29,011 nt of DNA from an uncultured Lachnospiraceae bacterium. GTDB lineage: Bacteria > Bacillota > Clostridia > Lachnospirales > Lachnospiraceae. The notes below the pieces were generated by a model. That model had not been told where the DNA came from, made no database searches, and was given only the letters and a program-made list of their open reading frames with translations. Below, one piece after another: positions 16,037-24,217 of the stretch (its first letter is position 1; each line of letters starts with the position of its first letter). The stretch is from assembly GCA_934376945.1 (NCBI GenBank), contig CAKRPI010000017.1, forward strand, positions 1 to 29,011, read 5' to 3'. A program made the position numbers and the translations under genes.

Positions 16037-17443
16037 ATGCAGGCCTGGGAGATCGCGGCAGAATTATTTGAAAATGCTGTTCCAAAGCTTCTGGAAGAGG
16101 AAGAACAGACCTGGGAAAATAATTTCAGTGTTTCGGATTTTTATGATCAGCAGGTTTTACTGCAATGGGGAAGTAATGTTCCTGGTTCCGGTGCACCGGA
16201 AAGGATTATGGTCGCAGCCGTACAGGCAATGGAAAATCGCGGTTATCGTGCCGATGAAGAAACAATGCATTTGCTGATTGAGGGAATCGCAGCTGCCAAG
16301 GCGGAGGATTGTGTCTCATTGTGGCAGATTACATCGCGGCTGAATCAAAAACTGCTCACAATGAAAAAAAATCTGGATTCTGATTATTGGAATTTCCGTT
16401 ATTATACAAATTTCAGAGATTATGAGGAAAGCGTTGTTTTTCCACCTGCACAGTATGTTGATCCTGACTCACCAAAGTTTCGCGAACAGCTTCTGGCAGG
16501 ATGGCTTTCGCAGCTAATTGGTGCGGCAGTTGGCACAATGGTAGAAGGATACACCTCAGAAAATCTGTACAGAGCATATGGCAGAATTACAGATTATCTC
16601 AGAAGACCGGGTACTTATAATGATGATATTACGTATGAGCTTGCATTTTTAAAGGCTTTCCATGAAAAAGGATATGAGGTCACCTCAAAAGACATTGCTT
16701 TCTGGTGGATTGGTCTGATACCGGCCGGATGGTCAGCTGAGGAAATTGCACTTCGAAATCTAAGAATGGGAATTCTTCCTCCTAAGAGCGGCAGTTTTGC
16801 GAATCCGTTTAATGAATGGATCGGAGCGCAGATGCGCGGAGGAATCTGTGGTATGGTTGCTCCTGGTGATGCGCGTATGGCGGCGCAGCTGGCATGGTCT
16901 GATGGGGAAATATCACATGCAAACAACGGTATTCTCGGTGAAATATTTAATGCAGTAATGACGTCAGTGGCATTTGTATGTGAAGATATTCATGCAGTGA
17001 TCGAAACTGCTATTTCTGTTATTCCGGCGGATAGCGAGTATTACAGTGTTATTTCTTTTGCACATGAGTGCTGCCTTACATATGAAAATTGGCGGGATGC
17101 GCTGACTGCCTGTCAAAAAAGATTTCGACGTTACAACTGGATTCATGCATATCCGAATGTATGTTGTGAAATTTTTGCACTCTGGTATGGAAATGGTAAT
17201 TATGAAGAAACACTTGAGATCATTACAATGTGTGGGTATGATGTAGACTGCAATGCCGGTATGATTCTTCCGGTACTTGCAATTCAACAGGGAATGAGTA
17301 TCATTCCAGAGAGGCTGATTCACCCGGATTTTGCAGAACTTTCCACATATATGAGAGAGGCACGTAAAATCAGTCTGGATGAATTAGTGGACGATACTTT
17401 ATTAAGTATAAAAAAAGCCTATGAGAGGAGAAATGTAAAATGA
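16037..17443 (+). CDS. ADP-ribosylglycohydrolase-family protein
   Basis: The protein has 468 residues. The C-terminal two thirds match the ADP-ribosylglycohydrolase (ARH/DraG) fold. The core begins near residue 153 (LAGWLSQLIGAAVGTMVEGY), has an Asp pair in TYNDDIT (194-199) in place of the usual TDDT, then GDARMAAQLAWSDGEISHANNG (first 20 residues start at 277), and ends with the metal motif GYDVDCNAG (400-408), where many relatives have GGDTDT. The acidic ligands are kept. Residues 1-150 are an extra helical N-terminal region that I cannot assign. Family members remove ADP-ribose from proteins or cleave related N-ribosides. Its stop overlaps the start of the BMP lipoprotein gene (ATGA), so it probably acts on something the importer brings in. 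No signal peptide, so cytoplasmic. Confidence 0.85.
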   Translation: MQAWEIAAELFENAVPKLLEEEEQTWENNFSVSDFYDQQVLLQWGSNVPGSGAPERIMVAAVQAMENRGYRADEETMHLLIEGIAAAKAEDCVSLWQITSRLNQKLLTMKKNLDSDYWNFRYYTNFRDYEESVVFPPAQYVDPDSPKFREQLLAGWLSQLIGAAVGTMVEGYTSENLYRAYGRITDYLRRPGTYNDDITYELAFLKAFHEKGYEVTSKDIAFWWIGLIPAGWSAEEIALRNLRMGILPPKSGSFANPFNEWIGAQMRGGICGMVAPGDARMAAQLAWSDGEISHANNGILGEIFNAVMTSVAFVCEDIHAVIETAISVIPADSEYYSVISFAHECCLTYENWRDALTACQKRFRRYNWIHAYPNVCCEIFALWYGNGNYEETLEIITMCGYDVDCNAGMILPVLAIQQGMSIIPERLIHPDFAELSTYMREARKISLDELVDDTLLSIKKAYERRNVK

Positions 17444-19344
17444 AAAAGGCAACCATGTTTGTGCTTGCAGCTGCAATGACAATTTCACTTGCAGGATGCG
17501 GCTCAAGCCAGAAAGAAACAGAGGCTCCAAAAACAGAGGCCGCTACTGAAAAAGTCACGGAGAAAGCTACCGAAAAAGCTACGGAAGCTGCTACTGAGAA
17601 GGCCACCGAAAAAGCTACGGAAGCTGCTACTGAGAAGGCCACCGAAAAAGCTACGGAAGCTGCTACTGAGAAGGCTACCGAAAAAGCTACCGAGGCTGCT
17701 ACTGAGAAAACTACCGAAGCTGCAGCAGCTGTAACTGAGGCTGTAACTGAGGCTGTTACTGAAGTTGCTACTGAGGCTGTAACAGAGGCTGCTACGGAAG
17801 CTGCTACTGAGGCTGTAACAGAGGCTGCTACGGAAGCTGCTACTGAGGCTGTAACAGAGGTTGCTACCGAAGCTGCTACTGAGGAAGCTACAGAAGCTGC
17901 TACCGAAGCTGCTACTGAGGCTGTAACAGAGGTTGCTACCGAAGAGGCTACTGAGGCTGTAACAGAGGTTGCTACCGAAGAGGCTACCGAAGCCGTAACA
18001 GAGGCTGCTACAGAGGTTGCTACCGAAGAGGCTACTGAAGCCGTAACAGAGGCTGCTACCGAAGAGGCTACCGAGGCTGCTGCTACAACAGAAACCGAAG
18101 CCGTTACTGAAGAAGCTACAGAGGTTGCCACCGAGGAAGCTACGGAAGCTGCTACCGAAGCCGTAACAGAGGCTGCTACCGAGGAAGCTACGGAAGTTGC
18201 TACGGAAGCTGTAACAGAGGCCGCTACCGAAGCTGCTACAGAAAAAGCTACGGAAGCCGTAGAGGTTGAAACGGAAGCAGAGGCATTTGTTGCTCCAGAA
18301 GGGACTCATTATAAAGCAGCTCTTCTTCTGAATGGAAATCTGGGCGATAAATCTTTCTATGATTCCGCAAATGAAGGTCTGACCAGACTTCGTGATGAAC
18401 TTGGTTCTGATGTATTTGATTTCAAAGTAGAGCAGATGGGTGGAACCGCTGCAGATGAGTCAAAGTGGGAACCGACTCTGCTTGATTACTGTGATTCCGG
18501 TGAATATGATGTTATTATCATGGGTACCTGGCAGATGGCAGCACCACTTGCAACTGCATCAGCAGAGTATCCGGATCAGAAGTTTATTCTGTTCGATGAA
18601 CAGTTTGATTTCGAAGGCAACGGAAATCCAGACAATATTTATAATGTACTTTACAAGCAGAATGAAGTTTCCTATCTTGTAGGTGCAGCAGCAGCAATGA
18701 TGACAACTGATGGTGATATCGAAGGAATTGACGCAGATAACCACATCATCGGATTCCTGGGTGGTATGGATAACAACGTTATCAATGATTTCCTGGTAGG
18801 TTATATTCAGGGTGCAGCAGATATCGATCCGGATATCGAAGTTGCAGTTGGATTCGTTGGTGACTTTGTAGACTCCACAAAGGGAAAAGATATTGCACTT
18901 TCTCAGTACCAGAGCGGCGCAGATGTTGGATTTAACGTAGCAGGAAACGCAGGTCTTGGACAGATTGAAGCAGCTAAGGATGAAGGAAAATATGCTTTTG
19001 GCGTAGACTCTGATCAGGCTGCCCTGCTTCCGGATTATGCACAGTGCATTCCGACTTCTGCACTGAAGAATGTTGGACAGTCTCTGTACCTTGCAATCCA
19101 GAAAGATATGCTTGGAAACCTTGCATATGGCACAACAGAAACCTATGGTTTCAAAGAGGGTGGCGTAGCACTCGTTAAAGATGCTCATTATGAGGAAGTG
19201 CTTCCGGAATCCATCCGCACAAAGCTGGATGAACTGGAGCAGTCCATTATCGATGGTGATATCGTTGTAAAATCTGCTTATGACAGTGATATGGATCAGG
19301 CTGCCATCGACGCATTAAAAGATTCTGTTAAGGTTGGACGCTAA
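17440..19344 (+). CDS. BMP-family nucleoside-binding lipoprotein with long TEXA linker
   Basis: The protein has 634 residues. The lipobox LAGC with Cys20 anchors it outside the membrane. From about residue 30 to 285 it is almost only Thr-Glu-X-Ala tetrads (X mostly Lys, Ala, Val or Glu), about 60 units. From residue 290 on it is a Bmp/PnrA-type binding domain (HYKAALLLNG, then GDKSFYDSANEGL, FLGGMDNNVINDFLVGY and FGVDSDQA). PnrA/TmpC relatives bind purine nucleosides. The linker is far longer than in usual BMP proteins and is Lys-containing first, then strongly acidic. The gene is coupled by an ATGA overlap to the ADP-ribosylglycohydrolase homologue and followed by a terminator before the ABC genes. 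Nucleoside specificity is inferred from family and neighbours. Confidence 0.93.
   Translation: MKKATMFVLAAAMTISLAGCGSSQKETEAPKTEAATEKVTEKATEKATEAATEKATEKATEAATEKATEKATEAATEKATEKATEAATEKTTEAAAAVTEAVTEAVTEVATEAVTEAATEAATEAVTEAATEAATEAVTEVATEAATEEATEAATEAATEAVTEVATEEATEAVTEVATEEATEAVTEAATEVATEEATEAVTEAATEEATEAAATTETEAVTEEATEVATEEATEAATEAVTEAATEEATEVATEAVTEAATEAATEKATEAVEVETEAEAFVAPEGTHYKAALLLNGNLGDKSFYDSANEGLTRLRDELGSDVFDFKVEQMGGTAADESKWEPTLLDYCDSGEYDVIIMGTWQMAAPLATASAEYPDQKFILFDEQFDFEGNGNPDNIYNVLYKQNEVSYLVGAAAAMMTTDGDIEGIDADNHIIGFLGGMDNNVINDFLVGYIQGAADIDPDIEVAVGFVGDFVDSTKGKDIALSQYQSGADVGFNVAGNAGLGQIEAAKDEGKYAFGVDSDQAALLPDYAQCIPTSALKNVGQSLYLAIQKDMLGNLAYGTTETYGFKEGGVALVKDAHYEEVLPESIRTKLDELEQSIIDGDIVVKSAYDSDMDQAAIDALKDSVKVGR
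17569..17712 (+). repeat. 36-bp tandem repeat, four copies, inside the linker
   Basis: Copies lie at 17569-17604, 17605-17640, 17641-17676 and 17677-17712. The first two are identical, the third differs by one base and the fourth by several. Each encodes three TEXA tetrads. The rest of the linker to about 18275 repeats with a looser 12-bp period. Copy-number change would keep the frame. Confidence 0.9.
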
Positions 19345-19396
19345 AACAGATCTGGGCTTGAAAAAGTCGGCTGCACGAAAATAGCGTAAATTCGCA

Positions 19397-19439
19397 GGAG
19401 CTGCTGCCGTATGTAATGCATACGCAGCAGCTCCTTTTT
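19397..19439 (+). terminator. Strong stem-loop terminator between binding protein and ABC genes
   Basis: GGAGCTGCTGC plus GTATG on the left (19397-19413, one bulged C) pairs with CATACGCAGCAGCTCC (19419-19434). T5 follows at 19435. Partial read-through would give much more binding protein than transporter; a separate promoter for the ABC genes was not obvious. Confidence 0.88.
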
Positions 19440-19552
19440 CAGTGAATCAGTTGAGAGAAAATGTAAAATATTGACTGCGTTCATGAAAAACAGCGAAAGC
19501 GGATTCCCTGTGTCCGTTTTACACAGCAAAAAAGGAAAGAGGGTGAATTGCG

Positions 19553-21106
19553 TTGGCAAAAGAAACAGTTCTGGAAATGCAGCACATTATGAAAATCTAT
19601 TCTAATGGTGTTGTTGCGAATGAAGATGTCAGCCTTGATTTGAAAAAAGGAGAAATTCATGCACTGCTTGGCGAAAATGGTGCCGGAAAAAGTACACTTA
19701 TGAAAGTCCTTTTTGGAATTGAGACTCCTGATCATGGAAAAATTCTTTTAAACGGAACAGAAACAACTATTAAATCTCCGCAGGATGCAATTTCAAAAGG
19801 AATTGGTATGGTGCATCAGCATTTTATGCTTCTGCCATCGCTGACGGTTGCTGAAAACATTATTCTTGGTGTAGAACCAAGAAAAAAGCGTTTCTTTATT
19901 GATATGAAGCAGGCAATTCGTTCTGCAAAGGAAATTGCAGAAAAATATAACTTCGATATTGATGTTTCTGCACGGGTAGAAGAAATTCCGGTAGGTATCA
20001 AGCAAAAGGTGGAAATTTTAAAGGCGCTTTACCGAGGCGCAGATATTCTGATTCTGGATGAACCAACAGCAGTTCTTACTCCGCAGGAGACAGAAGAATT
20101 GTTTGTTCAGTTGGAAAAGCTTCGTGATGATGGTCGTACTGTAATTTTCATTTCTCATAAGCTGGATGAGATCAAACGAATCTGCGACCGTGCGACAATT
20201 ATGCGCAGCGGAAAGAGCATGGGAACCTACAATGTAAATGAAATCAGCACGAGTGATATGTCAAAGCTGATGGTAGGTCGCGAGGTTGTGCTGGAATTCG
20301 AAAAACAACCGGCAAAGGTAAAGGATGTTATGCTTTCAGTCCGTCATCTTGATGCATTTAATACCCAGGGCGTTCAGAAGGTACGCGATCTGTCTTTTGA
20401 TCTGCATGGAGGTGAGATTCTCGGAATAGCTGGTGTTGAAGGAAACGGACAATCAGAGCTGATTGATGCAATTACTGGCCTGTCGAAGAAATACACCGGA
20501 AAAATTGAAATCAAGGGCGAAGATATCAAACAGGATTCTATTCGCGATATTCGAAAAAAGAGACTTGCACATATTCCGGAAGACCGTATGACAACAGGCT
20601 GCGCCGCTCATTTGAATATTCAGGAAAACATGTTTGCAAATCAGTATACGAATCCGAAGTATTCCGGCAAAGTCATGCTGAAGTCAAAAGTGATTCAGAT
20701 GCGCAGTGATGAACTGATCAAAGAATATCTGATCAAATGTAAATCACAGAAACAGGAAGTGGGAATGCTTTCCGGCGGAAATATTCAGAAAGTGATTGTG
20801 GCAAGAGAGTTTTCTACAGCTCCCGATATCATTATTGCCAACCAGCCAACGCGAGGAATTGATGTCGGCGCTTCAGAGTTCATTCGCAAGAAACTGCTGG
20901 AATTCCGTGATGCAGGCTGTGCAGTTATTCTGGTGTCTGCCGATCTGAATGAAGTTTTCTCTTTAAGTGACCGTCTTGCTGTCATGTATAAAGGCAATTT
21001 TTCCGGAGTATTCACAGATGTAAAAAGTGTGACTGAAGAACAGCTTGGCCAGTATATGCTTGGTCTGAAAAATGATTCTGAAAACGGAGGTGTATCTCAT
21101 GAGTAA
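19553..21106 (+). CDS. Nucleoside-type ABC transporter ATPase (two nucleotide-binding domains)
   Basis: This 517-residue protein powers the BMP-dependent importer. Domain one has Walker A GENGAGKST (about 43-51), a degenerate signature PVGIKQK and Walker B ILILDEPTAVLTPQE. Domain two has a degenerate Walker A (VEGNGQSEL), the signature LSGGNIQK and a Walker B-like IIIANQPTRGIDVG in which Asn-Gln replaces Asp-Glu. This asymmetry is typical of sugar/nucleoside importers of the YufO/NupA kind. The start is TTG at 19553, with GAGGGTG (19539-19545) 7 bases upstream; the next in-frame ATG would lose part of the first strand. It overlaps the next gene by 8 bases. Confidence 0.94.
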   Translation: MAKETVLEMQHIMKIYSNGVVANEDVSLDLKKGEIHALLGENGAGKSTLMKVLFGIETPDHGKILLNGTETTIKSPQDAISKGIGMVHQHFMLLPSLTVAENIILGVEPRKKRFFIDMKQAIRSAKEIAEKYNFDIDVSARVEEIPVGIKQKVEILKALYRGADILILDEPTAVLTPQETEELFVQLEKLRDDGRTVIFISHKLDEIKRICDRATIMRSGKSMGTYNVNEISTSDMSKLMVGREVVLEFEKQPAKVKDVMLSVRHLDAFNTQGVQKVRDLSFDLHGGEILGIAGVEGNGQSELIDAITGLSKKYTGKIEIKGEDIKQDSIRDIRKKRLAHIPEDRMTTGCAAHLNIQENMFANQYTNPKYSGKVMLKSKVIQMRSDELIKEYLIKCKSQKQEVGMLSGGNIQKVIVAREFSTAPDIIIANQPTRGIDVGASEFIRKKLLEFRDAGCAVILVSADLNEVFSLSDRLAVMYKGNFSGVFTDVKSVTEEQLGQYMLGLKNDSENGGVSHE

Positions 21107-22169
21107 TAGTGTAAAAAGATTTGAAGCATTTCGTATGTTTTTTGCAATTGTGATTGCACTTCTGATCTCTTTCGTAATCATTTTTCTCGTGAGCAAGGAA
21201 CCGCTGACGGCAATCTATACCCTGATTACAGGTCCGTTCAAAAGCAGACGAAATTTTGCAAATGTAATCGAAGCGATGATTCCGCTGATGTTTACTGGCA
21301 TTGGTGTATGTATCATGTTTTCTGCAAATCAAATTAATCTTGCCGGTGAAGGAGCCTTCCATCTCGGCGGTCTGGTTGCAGCGGTTGTTGCCCTTCAGCT
21401 TGGTCTCCCGGCTGGTGTCAGCCCGGTCGTAGCGATTCTTTTTTCCGGTCTGGTTGGCGCGGTCTTTACTGCAATTCCTGCTGTACTGAAAATTAAGACA
21501 AATTCATCCATTCTGGTTTCTTCTTTGATGCTGAATTATATTGCACTTTGGTTCGCAACCTTTATTCTGATGCATTTCATCTGTGATCCGGGCATTGGTT
21601 CTGCATCTTATACGATTCCTGATGCATCTACCCTTCCAACACTGATCGCAAAAACCAGAATTCATCCGGGATTAATTCTGGCACTCGCCTGTGCTGTACT
21701 TGGTTATGTTTTTCTGTTTAAATCCAAAATCGGATATGAACTTCGTTTAACAGGACAAAATGAAGAGTTCGCAAAATATTCCGGAATCAATATTGTTAAG
21801 GTTGTATTGATCTCGCAGCTGCTCGGTGGATTTATTGCCGGTATGGGCGGTGGCGTTGAACTGCTCAGTCCGATTTATACCCGTTTTTCCTGGACCTCAC
21901 TGCTTGGCTACGGTTGGGATGCAATTATCATCTGTACACTGTCAAAAAATAATCCTCTTTATACACCGCTTGCAGCGCTGTTTCTTGCATACCTGCGTAC
22001 AGGTGCTTCCATCATGGCACGCTACACAGATGTTACGCTGGAAATCGTACAGATTACACAGGGCATCATTATTTTATTGGTTGTCGCAGAACAATTCCTA
22101 AGCAAATACAAGCATAAAATGATCGCAAAAGAGGCGATGGCGTCTCTGAAAGAAGAGGAGGTACATTAA
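21099..22169 (+). CDS. Nucleoside-type ABC transporter permease 1
   Basis: This 356-residue multi-pass membrane protein belongs to the BPD_transp_2 family (YufP-like). Roughly nine or ten hydrophobic segments are visible. Family segments include FTGIGVCIMFSANQINLAGEG and GGFIAGMGGGVELL, and LGYGWDAIIICTL fits the coupling region. The ATG at 21099 is chosen because GGAGG (21086-21090) is 8 bases upstream, which makes an 8-base overlap with the ATPase gene; an ATG at 21072 lacks a site. The next permease gene begins on the base after this stop codon. Confidence 0.94.
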   Translation: MSNSVKRFEAFRMFFAIVIALLISFVIIFLVSKEPLTAIYTLITGPFKSRRNFANVIEAMIPLMFTGIGVCIMFSANQINLAGEGAFHLGGLVAAVVALQLGLPAGVSPVVAILFSGLVGAVFTAIPAVLKIKTNSSILVSSLMLNYIALWFATFILMHFICDPGIGSASYTIPDASTLPTLIAKTRIHPGLILALACAVLGYVFLFKSKIGYELRLTGQNEEFAKYSGINIVKVVLISQLLGGFIAGMGGGVELLSPIYTRFSWTSLLGYGWDAIIICTLSKNNPLYTPLAALFLAYLRTGASIMARYTDVTLEIVQITQGIIILLVVAEQFLSKYKHKMIAKEAMASLKEEEVH

Positions 22170-23090
22170 ATGCTGAAAAATATCTTATCTCCTGATTTTA
22201 TTAATGCAATTCTGAGAGCCTCCACACCGATTTTGTTTGCAACACTTGCTTCTGCCATTGCATCAAAGTCAGGAATTACAAACATGGCGCTGGAAGGAAT
22301 GCTTCTTTTTTCTGCTTTGTTTGGTGTTATTTTCAGTTCACTGACACACAGTTTTCTCGGAGGACTCCTGATCACAATGGTTATTGGCGGACTGATTGGG
22401 TTTGCCCTTGCATTTTTTATTCTGCAGCTGAAAACAGATGAAATTCTTGCAGCGATTGCACTGAATCTGATTGCAACAGGTGGCACTGTACTTCTTCTTC
22501 TCGCCTTTTCCGGTGATCGGGGCGCTTCCACTTCTATTTCCAGTGTTTCCGCGCCAACCATGGCAATCCCGGGAATTGCTCAGATTCCTTTTCTTGGAAA
22601 AGTACTATCCGGTCAGAACCTGATGACCTGGCTTTCTTTGATCGCAGTTATAGTGGTACATATTTTCCTCTATAAGACACCGATGGGGCTGAAAATCCGG
22701 GCAGTCGGTGAAAATAAAAACGCTGCTGAATCAGTCGGTATCAGTTCTAAAAAAATTCAGTATATTGCACTTGTACTTAGTGGTGTACTTTGCAGTATGG
22801 GCGGTTATTTCTTATCAGGCGGATATATGAATATGTTTACAAAAGATATGTCTGCCGGAAAAGGATTTATTGCACTGGCGGCCAGCTCCATGGGCGCTGA
22901 TACACCAATCGGCGGATTCCTTGTAACTATGCTTTTTGGTATTGCGCAGGCACTCGGTAATCTGATGCAGCTGACTACAATTCCAACCGAATTGATCCAG
23001 ATGGTTCCATATCTGACTACTTTGATTGGTCTTGCAATTTACAGCTATGCGATGATGAAACGAAAAAATAAGCTTGGTTCACATACCTGA
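22170..23090 (+). CDS. Nucleoside-type ABC transporter permease 2
   Basis: This 306-residue multi-pass permease of the same family (YufQ-like) forms the second half of the channel. Typical segments are TPILFATLASAIASKSGITNMALEG (its first 20 residues near the N-terminus), GLKIRAVGENKNAAESVGI and GKGFIALAASSMG. The start ATG directly follows the previous stop, with GAGGAGG at the end of that gene as ribosome site. The nucleoside hydrolase gene follows after about 100 bases with no terminator. Confidence 0.94.
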   Translation: MLKNILSPDFINAILRASTPILFATLASAIASKSGITNMALEGMLLFSALFGVIFSSLTHSFLGGLLITMVIGGLIGFALAFFILQLKTDEILAAIALNLIATGGTVLLLLAFSGDRGASTSISSVSAPTMAIPGIAQIPFLGKVLSGQNLMTWLSLIAVIVVHIFLYKTPMGLKIRAVGENKNAAESVGISSKKIQYIALVLSGVLCSMGGYFLSGGYMNMFTKDMSAGKGFIALAASSMGADTPIGGFLVTMLFGIAQALGNLMQLTTIPTELIQMVPYLTTLIGLAIYSYAMMKRKNKLGSHT

Positions 23091-23187
23091 ATTGTATCAG
23101 AAAAATATGTCATCTGACGTTGTTTGAAATCATGCACAAGGTTTTGCATGCACTCAACTTGAATAACAGCAGAAAGAGGTGATCCTT

Positions 23188-24126
23188 ATGAAATATTCTG
23201 TTTTGTTTGACTGTGACCCTGGTATTGATGATGCCGTGGCTTTTGCATTGGCAACAGCCTATCCGGAAATCTTTGATATACGTGGGATTACTTCTGTTGC
23301 CGGAAACCAGACGATTGAACGTGTAACCGGTAATGCATTAAAGCTGACCTCATTTCTTGACAGGGATATTCCTGTTGCAAAAGGTTGTGAAAAGCCTCTG
23401 ATTCGTGAAATTGTCCCGGCTGCGGATATCCATGGAAAAACCGGGCTTGGGAACTGCGTTCTTCCGGAAACAGACCGAAAGCCTGTAAATGAACCAGCAC
23501 CCGTTTTTCTGCATCAGAAACTTCTGGAACTAAAAGAAGGAGAGCAGATGGTTCTCATTACGACAGCGCCACTTACAAATATCGCATTGCTCCTGAAAAC
23601 ATTTCCGGATGCAACGGAAAAAATTGATAAAATTGTACTGATGGGCGGTGCTGTTGTGGGAGGAAATATAACCTCTACTGCAGAATTTAATATCTGGGAG
23701 GATCCGGAAGCAGCACAAATTGTATTTTCTTCCGGCGTTCCGATCGTGATGTGCGGGCTTGATGTGACTTATAAATGTGGCTTTAACCGGACGGAAATCC
23801 AGGAATTGCTTAGAGGAGAGGAAAAGGCGCGGGCTTTTGGCGAAATGCTTGATTTTTATTTCCATACAGAAGTCTACACAGAAAAGCAGCGCGTTGCCAT
23901 TCATGACGCAGTGCCATTTATGTATCTGATTCATCCTGAGATTTTTACAGCACAGGAAATGAATGTCTGCGTAGACTGTTCAGAAGGACAGAATCGCGGA
24001 ATGACGATCTGCGATACACGTTCCTGGTCAGATGCTCCGAAAAATGCATTGGTTCTTACCGATGCTGATTCCGAAAAATTTGAATCATATCTGATGGAAG
24101 CTATTTTAAGTCACGACAGAAAATAG
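23188..24126 (+). CDS. Inosine-uridine preferring nucleoside hydrolase family
   Basis: This 312-residue enzyme cleaves the N-glycosidic bond of nucleosides to give ribose and base. The calcium-binding Asp cluster DCDPGIDDA is at residues 8-16. MGGAVVGGN, AEFNIWEDPEAA and the HDAVPF segment with the likely catalytic His are also present. I prefer the ATG at 23188 with AGAGGTGA a few bases upstream; a GTG at 23179 is inside that site. The gene follows the importer genes and very likely acts on what they bring in. Base preference cannot be told. There is no signal peptide. Confidence 0.94.
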   Translation: MKYSVLFDCDPGIDDAVAFALATAYPEIFDIRGITSVAGNQTIERVTGNALKLTSFLDRDIPVAKGCEKPLIREIVPAADIHGKTGLGNCVLPETDRKPVNEPAPVFLHQKLLELKEGEQMVLITTAPLTNIALLLKTFPDATEKIDKIVLMGGAVVGGNITSTAEFNIWEDPEAAQIVFSSGVPIVMCGLDVTYKCGFNRTEIQELLRGEEKARAFGEMLDFYFHTEVYTEKQRVAIHDAVPFMYLIHPEIFTAQEMNVCVDCSEGQNRGMTICDTRSWSDAPKNALVLTDADSEKFESYLMEAILSHDRK

Positions 24127-24150
24127 TTTTACCTGAAACAAAAAGTAAAT

Positions 24151-24206
24151 AAAGTCCCCACTTTTGCTTCTATTGACGCGACAATAGATCACAGGTGGGG
24201 ACTTTT
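24151..24206. terminator. Bidirectional terminator between convergent genes
   Basis: AAAGTCCCCAC (24151-24161) pairs over 11 bp with GTGGGGACTTT (24195-24205). A nested TCTATTG/CAATAGA stem lies inside (24169-24175, 24182-24188). A-rich and T-rich flanks serve both strands: the nucleoside hydrolase on plus and the kinase on minus. Confidence 0.9.
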
Positions 24207-24217
24207 ATTTGACTCGG

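Noticed and set aside
17569..17712. CRISPR-like impression from regular 36-bp units.
   Set aside because: There are no spacers. The units are head-to-tail and code in frame for the linker, and no cas genes are nearby.
17370..18309. Long minus-strand reading frames (253 and 268 codons) opposite the BMP lipoprotein gene.
   Set aside because: They are made of Ser/Ala/Val- or Ser/Phe/Cys-rich repeats that mirror the TEXA codons on the plus strand. They have no domain or ribosome site.
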